Of a stretch of DNA of 64,000 bases, positions 36,901 through 44,350 are shown piece by piece. Both the position numbers and the translations under genes were made by a program. The notes below the pieces were generated by a model. The model was given only the letters and a program-made list of their open reading frames with translations, had not been told where the DNA came from and made no database searches. Every line of letters starts with the position of its first letter. Position 1 is the stretch's first letter. The stretch covers positions 558,001 to 622,000 of the forward strand of contig NZ_RJTX01000004.1 of assembly GCF_003729955.1 (NCBI RefSeq), written 5' to 3'. Source of the stretch: Chryseobacterium daecheongense. Its GTDB lineage: Bacteria; Bacteroidota; Bacteroidia; Flavobacteriales; Weeksellaceae.

Positions 36901-37525
36901 ATTTATTTTTTTCGAACAGCATTTTCGTTATAAAATCTTTATCTCCTTTTCCTCTTGCCGGAGAATATTCTCTTCCATAAAAGATGATCTGAAGGTGAAG
37001 TTTATTCCACACGCTTTCAGGAAAAATCTTCTTGGCGTCTTTTTCTGTTTCCACAACGTTTTTTCCGGAAGTAAGCTGCCATTGCGTCATCAACCTATGA
37101 ATGTGCGTATCCACCGGAAATGCAGGATATCCAAACCCCTGGCTCATGACTACAGAAGCGGTCTTGTGTCCCACTCCCGGCAAAGCTTCTAATTCTTCAT
37201 AGGTTTGCGGGACCACTCCGTTATGTCTTTCCAGCAGGAGCTCAGCCATTCTTTTCAGGTTTTTAGCTTTGGTATTGGAAAGACCGATTTCTTTGATCAA
37301 TTCCCGGATCTCATCCACTTCCAATTGAGCCATTTTTTCAGGGGTTCCGGCCACTTCGAAAAGCTTTGGAGTTACCTGATTTACTTTTTTATCTGTTGTC
37401 TGTGCAGAAAGTGCTACAGCAACCATTAATGTATATGCATCCACATGATCCAGGGGAATGGGAACTTCCGGATATAATTTTTCTAATTCCGTTTGGATAA
37501 GCTCTGCTCTTTGCTTTTTTGTCAT
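36899..37525 (-). CDS. nth: Endonuclease III-type DNA glycosylase without the iron-sulfur cluster
   Basis: 208 residues from the ATG at 37525, which gives the family N-terminus MTKKQRAELIQTELEKLYP; the upstream 25 residues are unrelated and enter the bcp promoter. The helix-hairpin-helix EALPGVGHKTASV with catalytic Lys121 and the FPVDTHIHR segment with Asp139 mark a bifunctional glycosylase/AP lyase for oxidised pyrimidines. The C-terminal Cys-x6-Cys-x2-Cys-x5-Cys loop of E. coli Nth is replaced by YSPARGKGDKDFITK, and the whole protein has no cysteine. Divergent from bcp. Confidence 0.92.
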   Translation of the reverse strand: MTKKQRAELIQTELEKLYPEVPIPLDHVDAYTLMVAVALSAQTTDKKVNQVTPKLFEVAGTPEKMAQLEVDEIRELIKEIGLSNTKAKNLKRMAELLLERHNGVVPQTYEELEALPGVGHKTASVVMSQGFGYPAFPVDTHIHRLMTQWQLTSGKNVVETEKDAKKIFPESVWNKLHLQIIFYGREYSPARGKGDKDFITKMLFEKNK

Positions 37526-37556
37526 GTAACCCTTAAATTTGACAAAATTAAACATT

Positions 37557-38006
37557 ATGTTGCAAGTTGGAGACAAATTACCGGAATTTGAAGGAATCAA
37601 TCAAGATGGAAAAACTATAAAATCATCTCAATTAATAGGAAAAAAACTGGTTGTATTCTTTTATCCTCAAGCGAATACTCCAACCTGTACGGTAGAGGCA
37701 TGTAATCTCAGCGACAATTATTCCAAATTGAAGAAAGCGGGATTCCAATTATTGGGAGTAAGCGCAGATTCCGTTAAAAAACAGAAAAACTTCCACAATA
37801 AATTTGCATTCCCTTATGATCTGATTGCTGACGAAAACCGAGATCTGGTAGAAAAATTTGGAGTTTGGCAGCAGAAAACCACTTTCGGGAAGACTTATAT
37901 GGGGATTGTACGAACTACTTTTATCTTTGATCAAAACGGGATCTGTACAAGAGTGATTGAAAAAATAACATCTAAAACGGCTGCTGAGCAGATTCTGGAA
38001 GGATAA
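37557..38006 (+). CDS. bcp: Thioredoxin-dependent peroxiredoxin (BCP type)
   Basis: 149 residues from the ATG at 37557, giving the usual opening MLQVGDKLPEFEG. The peroxidatic motif ANTPTCTVEACNL has Cys44 and the resolving Cys49, five residues later as in atypical 2-Cys BCP enzymes. It reduces hydrogen peroxide and organic peroxides in the cytoplasm. The start lies 31 bases from the divergent nth start, so both promoters must share that stretch or overlap the genes. Confidence 0.94.
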   Translation: MLQVGDKLPEFEGINQDGKTIKSSQLIGKKLVVFFYPQANTPTCTVEACNLSDNYSKLKKAGFQLLGVSADSVKKQKNFHNKFAFPYDLIADENRDLVEKFGVWQQKTTFGKTYMGIVRTTFIFDQNGICTRVIEKITSKTAAEQILEG

Positions 38007-38015
38007 TTATAACAC

Positions 38016-38112
38016 AAGAAACACTAATACATTCACAAATGACACCAATTATAGTGTTATTCGTGAAAATTCGTGTTAATAAATTCTTCGCTTTGCTCAG
38101 AATGATAGTTAA
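38016..38112. repeat. Composite intergenic repeat between bcp and the GNAT gene
   Basis: The block contains an inverted pair AACACTA (38020-38026) and TAGTGTT (38052-38058), near-duplicate words TTATTCGTGAAAA and ATTCGTGTTAA, and ATTCTTCGCTTTGCTCAGAATGAT. The reverse of this last word, ATCATTCTGAGCAAAGCGAAG, without its last base resembles a sequence I recall as dispersed across Bacteroidota genomes. No coding frame. Confidence 0.55.
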
Positions 38113-38120
38113 GGAATACG

Positions 38121-38660
38121 TTACTCTGTTTCGTAATACATCAGCTCTTCATCATTGGGAAGAGTGACATATCTCTGAAATTTCAAGCCTAATCTTTCAA
38201 TTAATTTTTGGGAGGAGAAATTGTCTTTTGAGGTGATTGCTGAGATTTTCTTCAAGCCAAAATCATCCATTCCAATAGATTTGACCTTTATGGCGGCTTC
38301 ATAAGCATATCCTTTCCCTTCAAAACCATCCAACAGGGAAAAACCGATGTCTACCACATCAAGGCCTTCTCTTTCAAAGATTCCTACACCCCCGATTTTT
38401 TCATTCCCTTCTTTGGTGATCATTATGTAATTTCCGAAACCTAATTTTTCAAACTGTGGAAAAAATTTATTTCTGATATAGTCTTCTGCATCAGAAATGG
38501 TTTTAATATTCCGATCCCCGATATATTTAATAAATCTTGGGCTATTGTAAAGTTCAAATATGAAAGCTGCATCATCCACAGACATAGGGCGGATAATCAG
38601 TCTTGCTGTTTCGTAAAAGCTATTTTCGTTGGGTTGCTCCGGTTGATTTTTTAGGCTCAT
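38121..38660 (-). CDS. GNAT-family N-acetyltransferase (RimJ/RimL-like)
   Basis: 179 residues from the ATG at 38660. The N-terminal FYETARLIIRPMSVDDAAFIFELYNSPRF and the acetyl-CoA loop region GFSLLDGFEGKGYAYEA followed by SQKLIERLGLKFQRY are standard for RimJ/RimL-type enzymes, which acetylate protein N-termini or small amines. Any start that keeps this N-terminus overlaps the end of the preceding gene by about 41 bases, so translation is probably coupled. Substrate unknown. Confidence 0.85.
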   Translation of the reverse strand: MSLKNQPEQPNENSFYETARLIIRPMSVDDAAFIFELYNSPRFIKYIGDRNIKTISDAEDYIRNKFFPQFEKLGFGNYIMITKEGNEKIGGVGIFEREGLDVVDIGFSLLDGFEGKGYAYEAAIKVKSIGMDDFGLKKISAITSKDNFSSQKLIERLGLKFQRYVTLPNDEELMYYETE

Positions 38661-39291
38661 CTTTGGGTTCTTCCTTTTTTTCAAGCTTTAAAAGCCGTGG
38701 ATTATTTTTACATTTTTTATTATAGAGCTCAATATAGGTCCCATTATCTTTTACATTAGTAATTGCACCTGTAGTTTTGCTTATCGTTAATGTGTAATGA
38801 TTTTTCTGATAAGGACATTCAGTTGATGTCAGTTTTCCGAGATCCAGATAATAATTGGATTTATCTTCATAATAATTTCCTGCAACATCTTTAAATTCTT
38901 CATCCACCATATATCCTTCTATCGTTGCTGCAATGGCTGCTTCTTCTACATTATCAATAGTCCCGATAAAACTTTTCAATGTTGCCAGATCCGTCACATA
39001 ATCCATTTTTCCTGCCGATGAATAAGCAATATAATAGAAACTGTCCTCCTCTGGGAAAATATCAAATCCGGAAAATTGCGGAGTATAAGACATCTTCGTT
39101 CCGGAAATTTTGATTTCCTGATCTTTTCCATAGCTATTATACACCAAAACCCAAAAATCTACCTTATCATTAGGAATAATTCTTTGCAGAATCCCAGGAA
39201 TACCGGCAAACTTTTTCTTATTCTGCGAATACATCAATATCCCCGAAATAAGGAAGGCAAATAATATGATTTTGGATGTTATTTTTTTCAT
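38620..39291 (-). CDS. Exported protein of unknown function
   Basis: 223 residues with a signal peptide (MKKITSKIILFAFLISGILMYSQ). No family recognised. The body is mixed alpha/beta with VDEEFKDVAGNYYEDKSNYYLDLG, and the tail is charged and low complexity (KLEKKEEPKDEPKKSTGATQ). The tail coding region overlaps the GNAT gene start. Confidence 0.7.
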   Translation of the reverse strand: MKKITSKIILFAFLISGILMYSQNKKKFAGIPGILQRIIPNDKVDFWVLVYNSYGKDQEIKISGTKMSYTPQFSGFDIFPEEDSFYYIAYSSAGKMDYVTDLATLKSFIGTIDNVEEAAIAATIEGYMVDEEFKDVAGNYYEDKSNYYLDLGKLTSTECPYQKNHYTLTISKTTGAITNVKDNGTYIELYNKKCKNNPRLLKLEKKEEPKDEPKKSTGATQRK

Positions 39292-39325
39292 AGTTCAAAA
39301 CCCGGCAGAAAGTATGCCAATCCTT

Positions 39326-40408
39326 TTACATGAATTTTTCTCCTTTTTTGAGGTTTTTTAGGTCCAGAACATAATCTTTGATCAGCTGATCGTGATCTCT
39401 TGGGCAAATGAGTAATACCTTTTCTGTGTCTACTACAATATAATCTTTCAGTCCGTCTATGACAATTGCTTTATTGTTGTTTTTGACATGAATGATATTC
39501 CCTTTCGTATTATACGTTAGAATATGCTTTTGCTTTACCGCATTCCTATTTTCATCTTTTTCGGTATTTTCATACACCGAAGTCCACGTTCCAAGATCGC
39601 TCCATCCCAGATCCGAAGGAATCACGTAGACATTTTTTGCCTTTTCCAGAATCCCGTTATCAATAGAAATTTTCTGAACCTTCGGATAAATGGTTTCAAT
39701 ACAGCTGTCTTCATTTTCGGAATTGTATTCACAAGCCATAAAATGCTGTGTCATTTCAGGAAGGAAGGTTTCAAAAGCATGATGAATTGCTTTTACGTTC
39801 CAGATAAATATTCCTGCATTCCAAAGAAAGTCTCCACTTTCCAGAAAGCTTTGCGCAATCTCTAAAATCGGTTTTTCCGTAAAGGTTTTTACTTTAAAAA
39901 ATTCCGATCCTTTCTTTTCTACAAACTGAATGTATCCATATCCGGTATCCGGTCTTGTAGGGGTAATCCCCAAAGTCACAAGATATTCATTCTTAGAGGC
40001 AAGATCAAAAGCCAGCTCCATTTTCTCCAGGAAAATATCTTCTTTAAGGATTAGATGGTCTGCAGGAAGAACGATCATTGTAGCATCAGGATTGAGCTCT
40101 GCAATTTTATTCGCCATGTACAAATTACAGGCTGCCGTATTCTTGATCATCGGTTCTCCCACAATATTCTGTTCCGGGATTTCCGGTAATTGCTGTTGAG
40201 AAAGGCCTACATATTCTTTATTGGTAATAACGAATATATTTTCGTTAGGAATGATCTTACTGATCCTGTCATAAGTCTGCTGAATCATGGTACGTCCAAC
40301 TCCTAAAATATCTTGAAATTGTTTTGGAAATTTCTGTGTACTTAAAGGCCAGAATCTACTCCCGATCCCACCTGCCATAATTACACAGTATTTATCTGAT
40401 TTTGACAT
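39326..40408 (-). CDS. manC: Mannose-1-phosphate guanylyltransferase
   Basis: 360 residues from the ATG at 40408, chosen because it follows the SprT stop by 2 bases and gives MSKSDKYCVIMAGG. The nucleotidyl-transfer motif VIMAGGIGSRFWPLSTQKFPKQF (about residues 9-31) and the FTEKP segment are characteristic. It makes GDP-mannose for surface polysaccharides from GTP and mannose 1-phosphate. It lacks the C-terminal isomerase domain of bifunctional AlgA/ManC proteins (about 480 residues). Last gene of a TolC-SprT-manC group. Confidence 0.94.
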   Translation of the reverse strand: MSKSDKYCVIMAGGIGSRFWPLSTQKFPKQFQDILGVGRTMIQQTYDRISKIIPNENIFVITNKEYVGLSQQQLPEIPEQNIVGEPMIKNTAACNLYMANKIAELNPDATMIVLPADHLILKEDIFLEKMELAFDLASKNEYLVTLGITPTRPDTGYGYIQFVEKKGSEFFKVKTFTEKPILEIAQSFLESGDFLWNAGIFIWNVKAIHHAFETFLPEMTQHFMACEYNSENEDSCIETIYPKVQKISIDNGILEKAKNVYVIPSDLGWSDLGTWTSVYENTEKDENRNAVKQKHILTYNTKGNIIHVKNNNKAIVIDGLKDYIVVDTEKVLLICPRDHDQLIKDYVLDLKNLKKGEKFM

Positions 40409-40410
40409 AC

Positions 40411-41001
40411 TTAAGTGCATTTTTCTACCCTTGCCAAAGGTTTGAAAGAATATTTTCTTCCAGTAGCCAGGTTCTTACAAAGATAGTTTTTTTTAATCAG
40501 ACCTTCTAATAAATACTTTTCTCTGCGATATATAAAATATTCTCCCTTTTGCAATTCCTGAATAAACTGAAGCTTATCATCCTGCTTTTCAATATGAAAG
40601 TATTTTACAAGCTCCGGGCTCGACATAAAATTGGCCTTCGGAGATTTTGAAAATTTCACAATGATCGGTCTTAAACCTTCTTCATAGACTTCGATACTCT
40701 GCAAAAGCATTTGCCTGAAAGTTTCTTTCCATTCCGCTCCGTGAGGAGAAATTCTTCTGCCATATTTTTCAAATGCTATGAGATGAGCCAGCTCATGGGT
40801 CAGCACAAAGAAAAACAACTGTGGAACCAGTGTGGAATTAATGGTGATTTCATGGGAATTATCCGGGAGCTTTCTGTAATCTCCCAGTTTGGAATCCCTG
40901 TTTCTTGTAATCTTTATATGAATATAGTAATCTGAAAACCAGATTTTTAAATATTGAAGCGTATGTGAGGGTAAATATTTTTCTAGGGCTTGAATAGACA
41001 T
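40411..41001 (-). CDS. SprT-like zinc metalloprotease-fold protein
   Basis: 196 residues. The zinc motif FVLTHELAHLIAF has His69, Glu70 and His73, and His87 in SPHGAEWKETF is the third ligand, as in SprT/Spartan. Family members process DNA-protein crosslinks or are uncharacterised in bacteria. Cytoplasmic. One base after TolC and two before manC. Confidence 0.88.
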   Translation of the reverse strand: MSIQALEKYLPSHTLQYLKIWFSDYYIHIKITRNRDSKLGDYRKLPDNSHEITINSTLVPQLFFFVLTHELAHLIAFEKYGRRISPHGAEWKETFRQMLLQSIEVYEEGLRPIIVKFSKSPKANFMSSPELVKYFHIEKQDDKLQFIQELQKGEYFIYRREKYLLEGLIKKNYLCKNLATGRKYSFKPLARVEKCT

Positions 41002-41002
41002 T

Positions 41003-42340
41003 TTACAAACTTAATGGAATTCCCGCATAGAAATTCAACAATTTAAGACTGAAAAGATAATTAAATTTCGCTTGCGCTACAGAACCTTGTGCATTCGCAT
41101 AATTGTTTCTGGCTACATTCACATCATAAATGGTGGATCTTCCCGCCGCATAGCTCTTATCTGCAAAATCCAATGCAAGTTTAGTACTTTTCGCGGTTTC
41201 TAATGCAGACAGATACGTTTCATAGTTAGCGTCCACATCAAATTGAGCTTTCTGAACATTTTGCCTTACTGTTTGCTTTTGTTGCTCCAGCGAATTTTTA
41301 GCAATGTTCTCATTGATTTTTGATTGCTCTACCTGCAATTTGGTAATTCCTTTATTAAAAATAGGAACATTGATGGATACTCCTACCTGCTGCCCGAAAT
41401 TATCTTTATACTGCTGGAAGAAAGACGGATCATTCACAAGATTGCCAAACTGGTCGTAGCTTTTATTTAATAAATTGTTATAGAAACTTCCGATTCCCGC
41501 ACTTGCCGTTATAGTAGGCCAGAATGCCGTTTTTGAAACCTCTGTCTGAGCTTCCGCCGCTCTGATTCTGCTTTCTGCCGCTTTAACCTGTGGTTGGTTC
41601 TCATAGGCCGTATTTAAAACCTCATCAACGGATTTCAATTGAGATTCCAGCTGATCCGGAACGTTCACATCTTCCACATCAAAGCCTTTATAATCCTGCA
41701 ATTGCAAAAGCTGAGCTAAAGCAAATAAGCTTCTTCCCACGTTGATTTCAGCAGTTTTAAGATTCTGCTTTTCTCTGGCTAACCCTGCTTCTGCTTCGGC
41801 AAGAACGGTTTGTGCAGTAGACCCTACTTTCGTGGTTATTTTGGCTCTATCATATTGTTTTTGTGCATTTTCTACTGCACTTTGAGAAATTTTTACAATT
41901 TCCTTATTTAAAAGTGTTGTTAAATATTGTTGAGCGATTTGTAAAGAAATGTCATTTTTGATCGTTTCCACGTCATATTGGCTTGCTTCCACATCATATT
42001 GAACCTTTCTTATATTTTTTTCTAATCTCCCGTTATTATACAGTAAAATATCAGCTCCCAGATTAGCGCTATTACTGAACCTGTCGTTTCTCAAACTCCC
42101 CGTTCCGAAAGAAGTCTGCCCGAAGCTCATATTATTGCTCATATTTCCGGATACTGAAGGCAGGTATTCCTTTCTTGCCATTTTAAGATTAGTATCCTGA
42201 ACTTGTTTTGAATATTCATTTTGGATAACCTGAAGATTATGTTTCACTGCATAATCCACACATTCTCTTAAGGACCATTTTTTCTGGGCATTCACGCCCA
42301 AACAAGCCAATCCAAAAACGATGATCCAAACTTTTTTCAT
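41003..42340 (-). CDS. TolC-family outer-membrane efflux protein
   Basis: 445 residues with a signal peptide (MKKVWIIVFGLACLGVNAQ). Two long coiled-coil alpha-hairpin repeats with SLRECVDYAVKHNLQVIQ at the front and VGVSINVPIFNKG in the second half are typical of TolC channels, which give efflux pumps and type I exporters an outer-membrane exit. No inner-membrane pump or periplasmic adaptor gene is in the window. A TATATTTG box lies 31 bases upstream. Confidence 0.92.
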   Translation of the reverse strand: MKKVWIIVFGLACLGVNAQKKWSLRECVDYAVKHNLQVIQNEYSKQVQDTNLKMARKEYLPSVSGNMSNNMSFGQTSFGTGSLRNDRFSNSANLGADILLYNNGRLEKNIRKVQYDVEASQYDVETIKNDISLQIAQQYLTTLLNKEIVKISQSAVENAQKQYDRAKITTKVGSTAQTVLAEAEAGLAREKQNLKTAEINVGRSLFALAQLLQLQDYKGFDVEDVNVPDQLESQLKSVDEVLNTAYENQPQVKAAESRIRAAEAQTEVSKTAFWPTITASAGIGSFYNNLLNKSYDQFGNLVNDPSFFQQYKDNFGQQVGVSINVPIFNKGITKLQVEQSKINENIAKNSLEQQKQTVRQNVQKAQFDVDANYETYLSALETAKSTKLALDFADKSYAAGRSTIYDVNVARNNYANAQGSVAQAKFNYLFSLKLLNFYAGIPLSL

Positions 42341-42371
42341 ATTAATTAATCTTTACTGATATTAGACGAAC

Positions 42372-42379
42372 CAAATATA
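42372..42379 (-). promoter_or_regulatory. -7 box of the tolC-like gene
   Basis: TATATTTG on the minus strand, 31 bases before the start. The -33 region is an A/T run without TTG. Confidence 0.4.
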
Positions 42380-42440
42380 AAAAAGTTACAGTTCTAAAAA
42401 ATTAATATTTTATTTAAAAAACTTTTGAGAATTTTGTGCC

Positions 42441-43685
42441 ATGACTAATGAACAATACCAACAGGCCGTAGAATGGCTTTTTGTACAGGCTCCCAATTAC
42501 CAGGTTGATGGGGAAAAGGCATATAAACCGGGTTTAGACAATATCATCAAACTGTGTGCTTTCTTTGGAAACCCACAGGAAAAAATACAATGTATCCACA
42601 TTGGAGGAACCAATGGAAAAGGATCTACCAGCAATATGCTGGCTTCAGTTCTTCAGGAATCCGGTTATAAAATTGGTTTATATAACTCTCCTCATCTTAT
42701 TGATTTTACGGAACGTATCAAAGTAAACGGTAAAAACTGCGATAAGGAGTTCGTTTTTAATTTTATCCAAAAGCTTAAAAACCTTCCGGAAGATATTCGC
42801 CCTTCTTTTTTTGAGTTCACTACGATTATGGCTTTTGAATATTTTTATCAGCAAAAAGTTGATTTCGCCATTATTGAAGTCGGTTTAGGCGGCAGACTGG
42901 ATTCTACAAATATTATTAAACCTTTAGTTTCCGCTATTACTAATGTTCAACTAGACCATCAGAATATTTTAGGGAACACCATTGAAGAAATTGCCGCAGA
43001 AAAAGCGGGAATCATTAAAAACAATACTCCCATCATTTCCGGAGATGAAAATGACACCGTAAAAAACATTATTAAAGAGAAGGCAGAACGGAAAAATGCC
43101 CCATTTATTGATGCAAGCTTATTAAAAACAGATTTACAATCAGATCTAAAAGGAAATTACCAGGAAAAGAACATCAGAGTGGTTAAAGCATTGGTTGATG
43201 AATTAAGAAAGCTTGACATTACCATTACAGATCCTGATCTGGAAAAAGGACTATTACATGTTCACAACAACACCCATTTTATCGGCCGTTGGTTTGAGTT
43301 CTCCCAAAACCCATTGACAATTTGTGACACAGCACACAATCAGGCCGGATTGGAACAGGTTTTTGCCCAATTAAATTCTATCAATAAACATAAGCACGTA
43401 ATTTTAGGCTTCGTGAATGATAAGAAAATAGACGAAGTCATGAGCTTATTGCCCGAAAACTCTGATTTTTATTTTGCCAAACCCTCTATCAACAGGGGAA
43501 GAGACCCGAAAGAGTATGAAGACCTGCTGCAAAAAGCAAAAATAAATTATAAAATTTTGGATTCTGTACAGGACGCCTATCTTTCTGCAAAACAACAATG
43601 TACAGCGGATGAAATGATTTTTATCGGCGGCAGCAACTTTGTAGTCGGAGAATTTTTAGAAAAAAATTTGGAGATTTCCAGATAA
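42441..43685 (+). CDS. folC: Folylpolyglutamate synthase / dihydrofolate synthase
   Basis: 414 residues. It adds glutamate to dihydropteroate and folates with ATP. The Mur-ligase-type P-loop GGTNGKGST (about residues 55-63), the HLIDFTERI segment and EVGLGGRLDSTN (Mg and substrate loops) are conserved. Late motifs HNQAGLEQ and FIGGSNFVVGEF complete the C-terminal domain. Length normal. Its 3' end contains the -33 box of the tRNA promoter. Confidence 0.96.
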   Translation: MTNEQYQQAVEWLFVQAPNYQVDGEKAYKPGLDNIIKLCAFFGNPQEKIQCIHIGGTNGKGSTSNMLASVLQESGYKIGLYNSPHLIDFTERIKVNGKNCDKEFVFNFIQKLKNLPEDIRPSFFEFTTIMAFEYFYQQKVDFAIIEVGLGGRLDSTNIIKPLVSAITNVQLDHQNILGNTIEEIAAEKAGIIKNNTPIISGDENDTVKNIIKEKAERKNAPFIDASLLKTDLQSDLKGNYQEKNIRVVKALVDELRKLDITITDPDLEKGLLHVHNNTHFIGRWFEFSQNPLTICDTAHNQAGLEQVFAQLNSINKHKHVILGFVNDKKIDEVMSLLPENSDFYFAKPSINRGRDPKEYEDLLQKAKINYKILDSVQDAYLSAKQQCTADEMIFIGGSNFVVGEFLEKNLEISR

Positions 43686-43697
43686 GTCGTATATTTG
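43668..43697 (+). promoter_or_regulatory. Consensus Bacteroidota promoter of the tRNA-Val pair
   Basis: TTG (43668-43670), exactly 19 bases, then TATATTTG (43690-43697), a perfect match to the TTG/TAnnTTTG primary sigma consensus of Bacteroidota. It overlaps the folC stop. Transcription should start near 43703, giving a short 5' leader before the first tRNA. Confidence 0.9.
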
Positions 43698-43727
43698 CAC
43701 CACTCTAAACGAGAAAACAAGTATAGA

Positions 43728-43802
43728 GGGTTCTTAGCTCAGTTGGTTCAGAGCATCTGGTTTACACCCAGAGGGTCGGGGGTTCGAATCCCTCAGGACC
43801 CA
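43728..43802 (+). tRNA. tRNA-Val (anticodon TAC), first copy
   Basis: 75 bases folding as a full cloverleaf: acceptor GGGTTCT/AGGACCC, D-stem GCTC/GAGC, anticodon stem TCTGG/CCAGA around TTTACAC (anticodon TAC), variable GGGTC, T-stem GGGGG/CCCTC around TTCGAAT (one G-T pair), discriminator A. The 3' CCA is not encoded. Confidence 0.97.
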
Positions 43803-43834
43803 CAGAAAGGAAACGAAACCTTTAAAAAAAATTC

Positions 43835-43909
43835 GGGTTCTTAGCTCAGTTGGTTCAGAGCATCTGGTTTACACCCAGAGGGTCGGGGGTTCGAATCCCT
43901 CAGGACCCA
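43835..43909 (+). tRNA. tRNA-Val (anticodon TAC), second identical copy
   Basis: Identical in all 75 bases to the first copy, 32 bases downstream. Both share the upstream promoter and a terminator at 43911-43944. Confidence 0.97.
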
Positions 43910-43910
43910 C

Positions 43911-43944
43911 AAAAAAACCGCAACATTCTGTTGCGGTTTTTTTT
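43911..43944 (+). terminator. Terminator of the tRNA-Val pair
   Basis: The stem AAAACCGCAACA/TGTTGCGGTTTT with loop TTC is followed by a further T run. It starts right after the second tRNA. Confidence 0.93.
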
Positions 43945-44138
43945 ATATTCTTTTTTCAATCTAATAAAAAACTTCCCTTTAAAAAAGAGAAGTTTCAAAA
44001 GATAGTTGTTTAAAGATGAAAATAGAATGGATTGATTTCACTTTAAAAATAATAAACTTTTCAGTGCTGAAAATATGACCGTGGTCATAAAATAAAGAAC
44101 CACAACAAATTGTTGTGGTTCTTTATTTTAGTGTTAAG
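43945..44138. other. Intergenic stretch after the tRNAs
   Basis: No gene seen. It holds a 16-base inverted repeat TATGACC-GT-GGTCATA (44074-44089) directly next to the terminator of the small lipoprotein gene, and a weak AAACTTC/GAAGTTT pairing near 43970-43996. Confidence 0.6.
44090..44131 (-). terminator. Strong terminator of the small lipoprotein gene
   Basis: A perfect 15-base inverted repeat, AAAGAACCACAACAA/TTGTTGTGGTTCTTT, around one base, flanked by A/T runs on both sides, so it could act in both directions. Confidence 0.85.
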
Positions 44139-44309
44139 TTATTTCTTATTTTGTCCCGGAGCATAATGTTTGGCTGATTTTGCTCCTGTTACTTTTTTAA
44201 CCTGTCCCGGAGGAAGTCCGTGATTACCGTTAGGCTTCAAACGAGGGGCACATGAAGCAACAAATAATCCTACTAGCGCTATAGCTCCTATTTTTTTCAT
44301 TAATTTCAT
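44139..44309 (-). CDS. Small lipoprotein, 56 residues
   Basis: Start ATG at 44309; the N-terminus is MKLMKKIGAIALVGLFVASC with lipobox Cys20, then APRLKPNGNHGLPPGQVKKV and KSAKHYAPGQ near the end. Similar small Bacteroidota lipoproteins with a LPPGQxKK motif are, as I recall, annotated quinol oxidase subunit 4, which I treat as uncertain. It stands alone between the tRNA pair and the glycosyltransferase operon and has its own terminator, so it is probably a real gene. Confidence 0.8.
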   Translation of the reverse strand: MKLMKKIGAIALVGLFVASCAPRLKPNGNHGLPPGQVKKVTGAKSAKHYAPGQNKK

Positions 44310-44350
44310 AATCGTATTTTTACTATAGATTATTAAAATATTATGCCAAT

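Noticed and set aside
43728..43909. tRNA pair as an integration site of a mobile element
   Set aside because: No integrase, no partial tRNA repeat and no change in gene type on either side; the second copy is a full tRNA with its own terminator.
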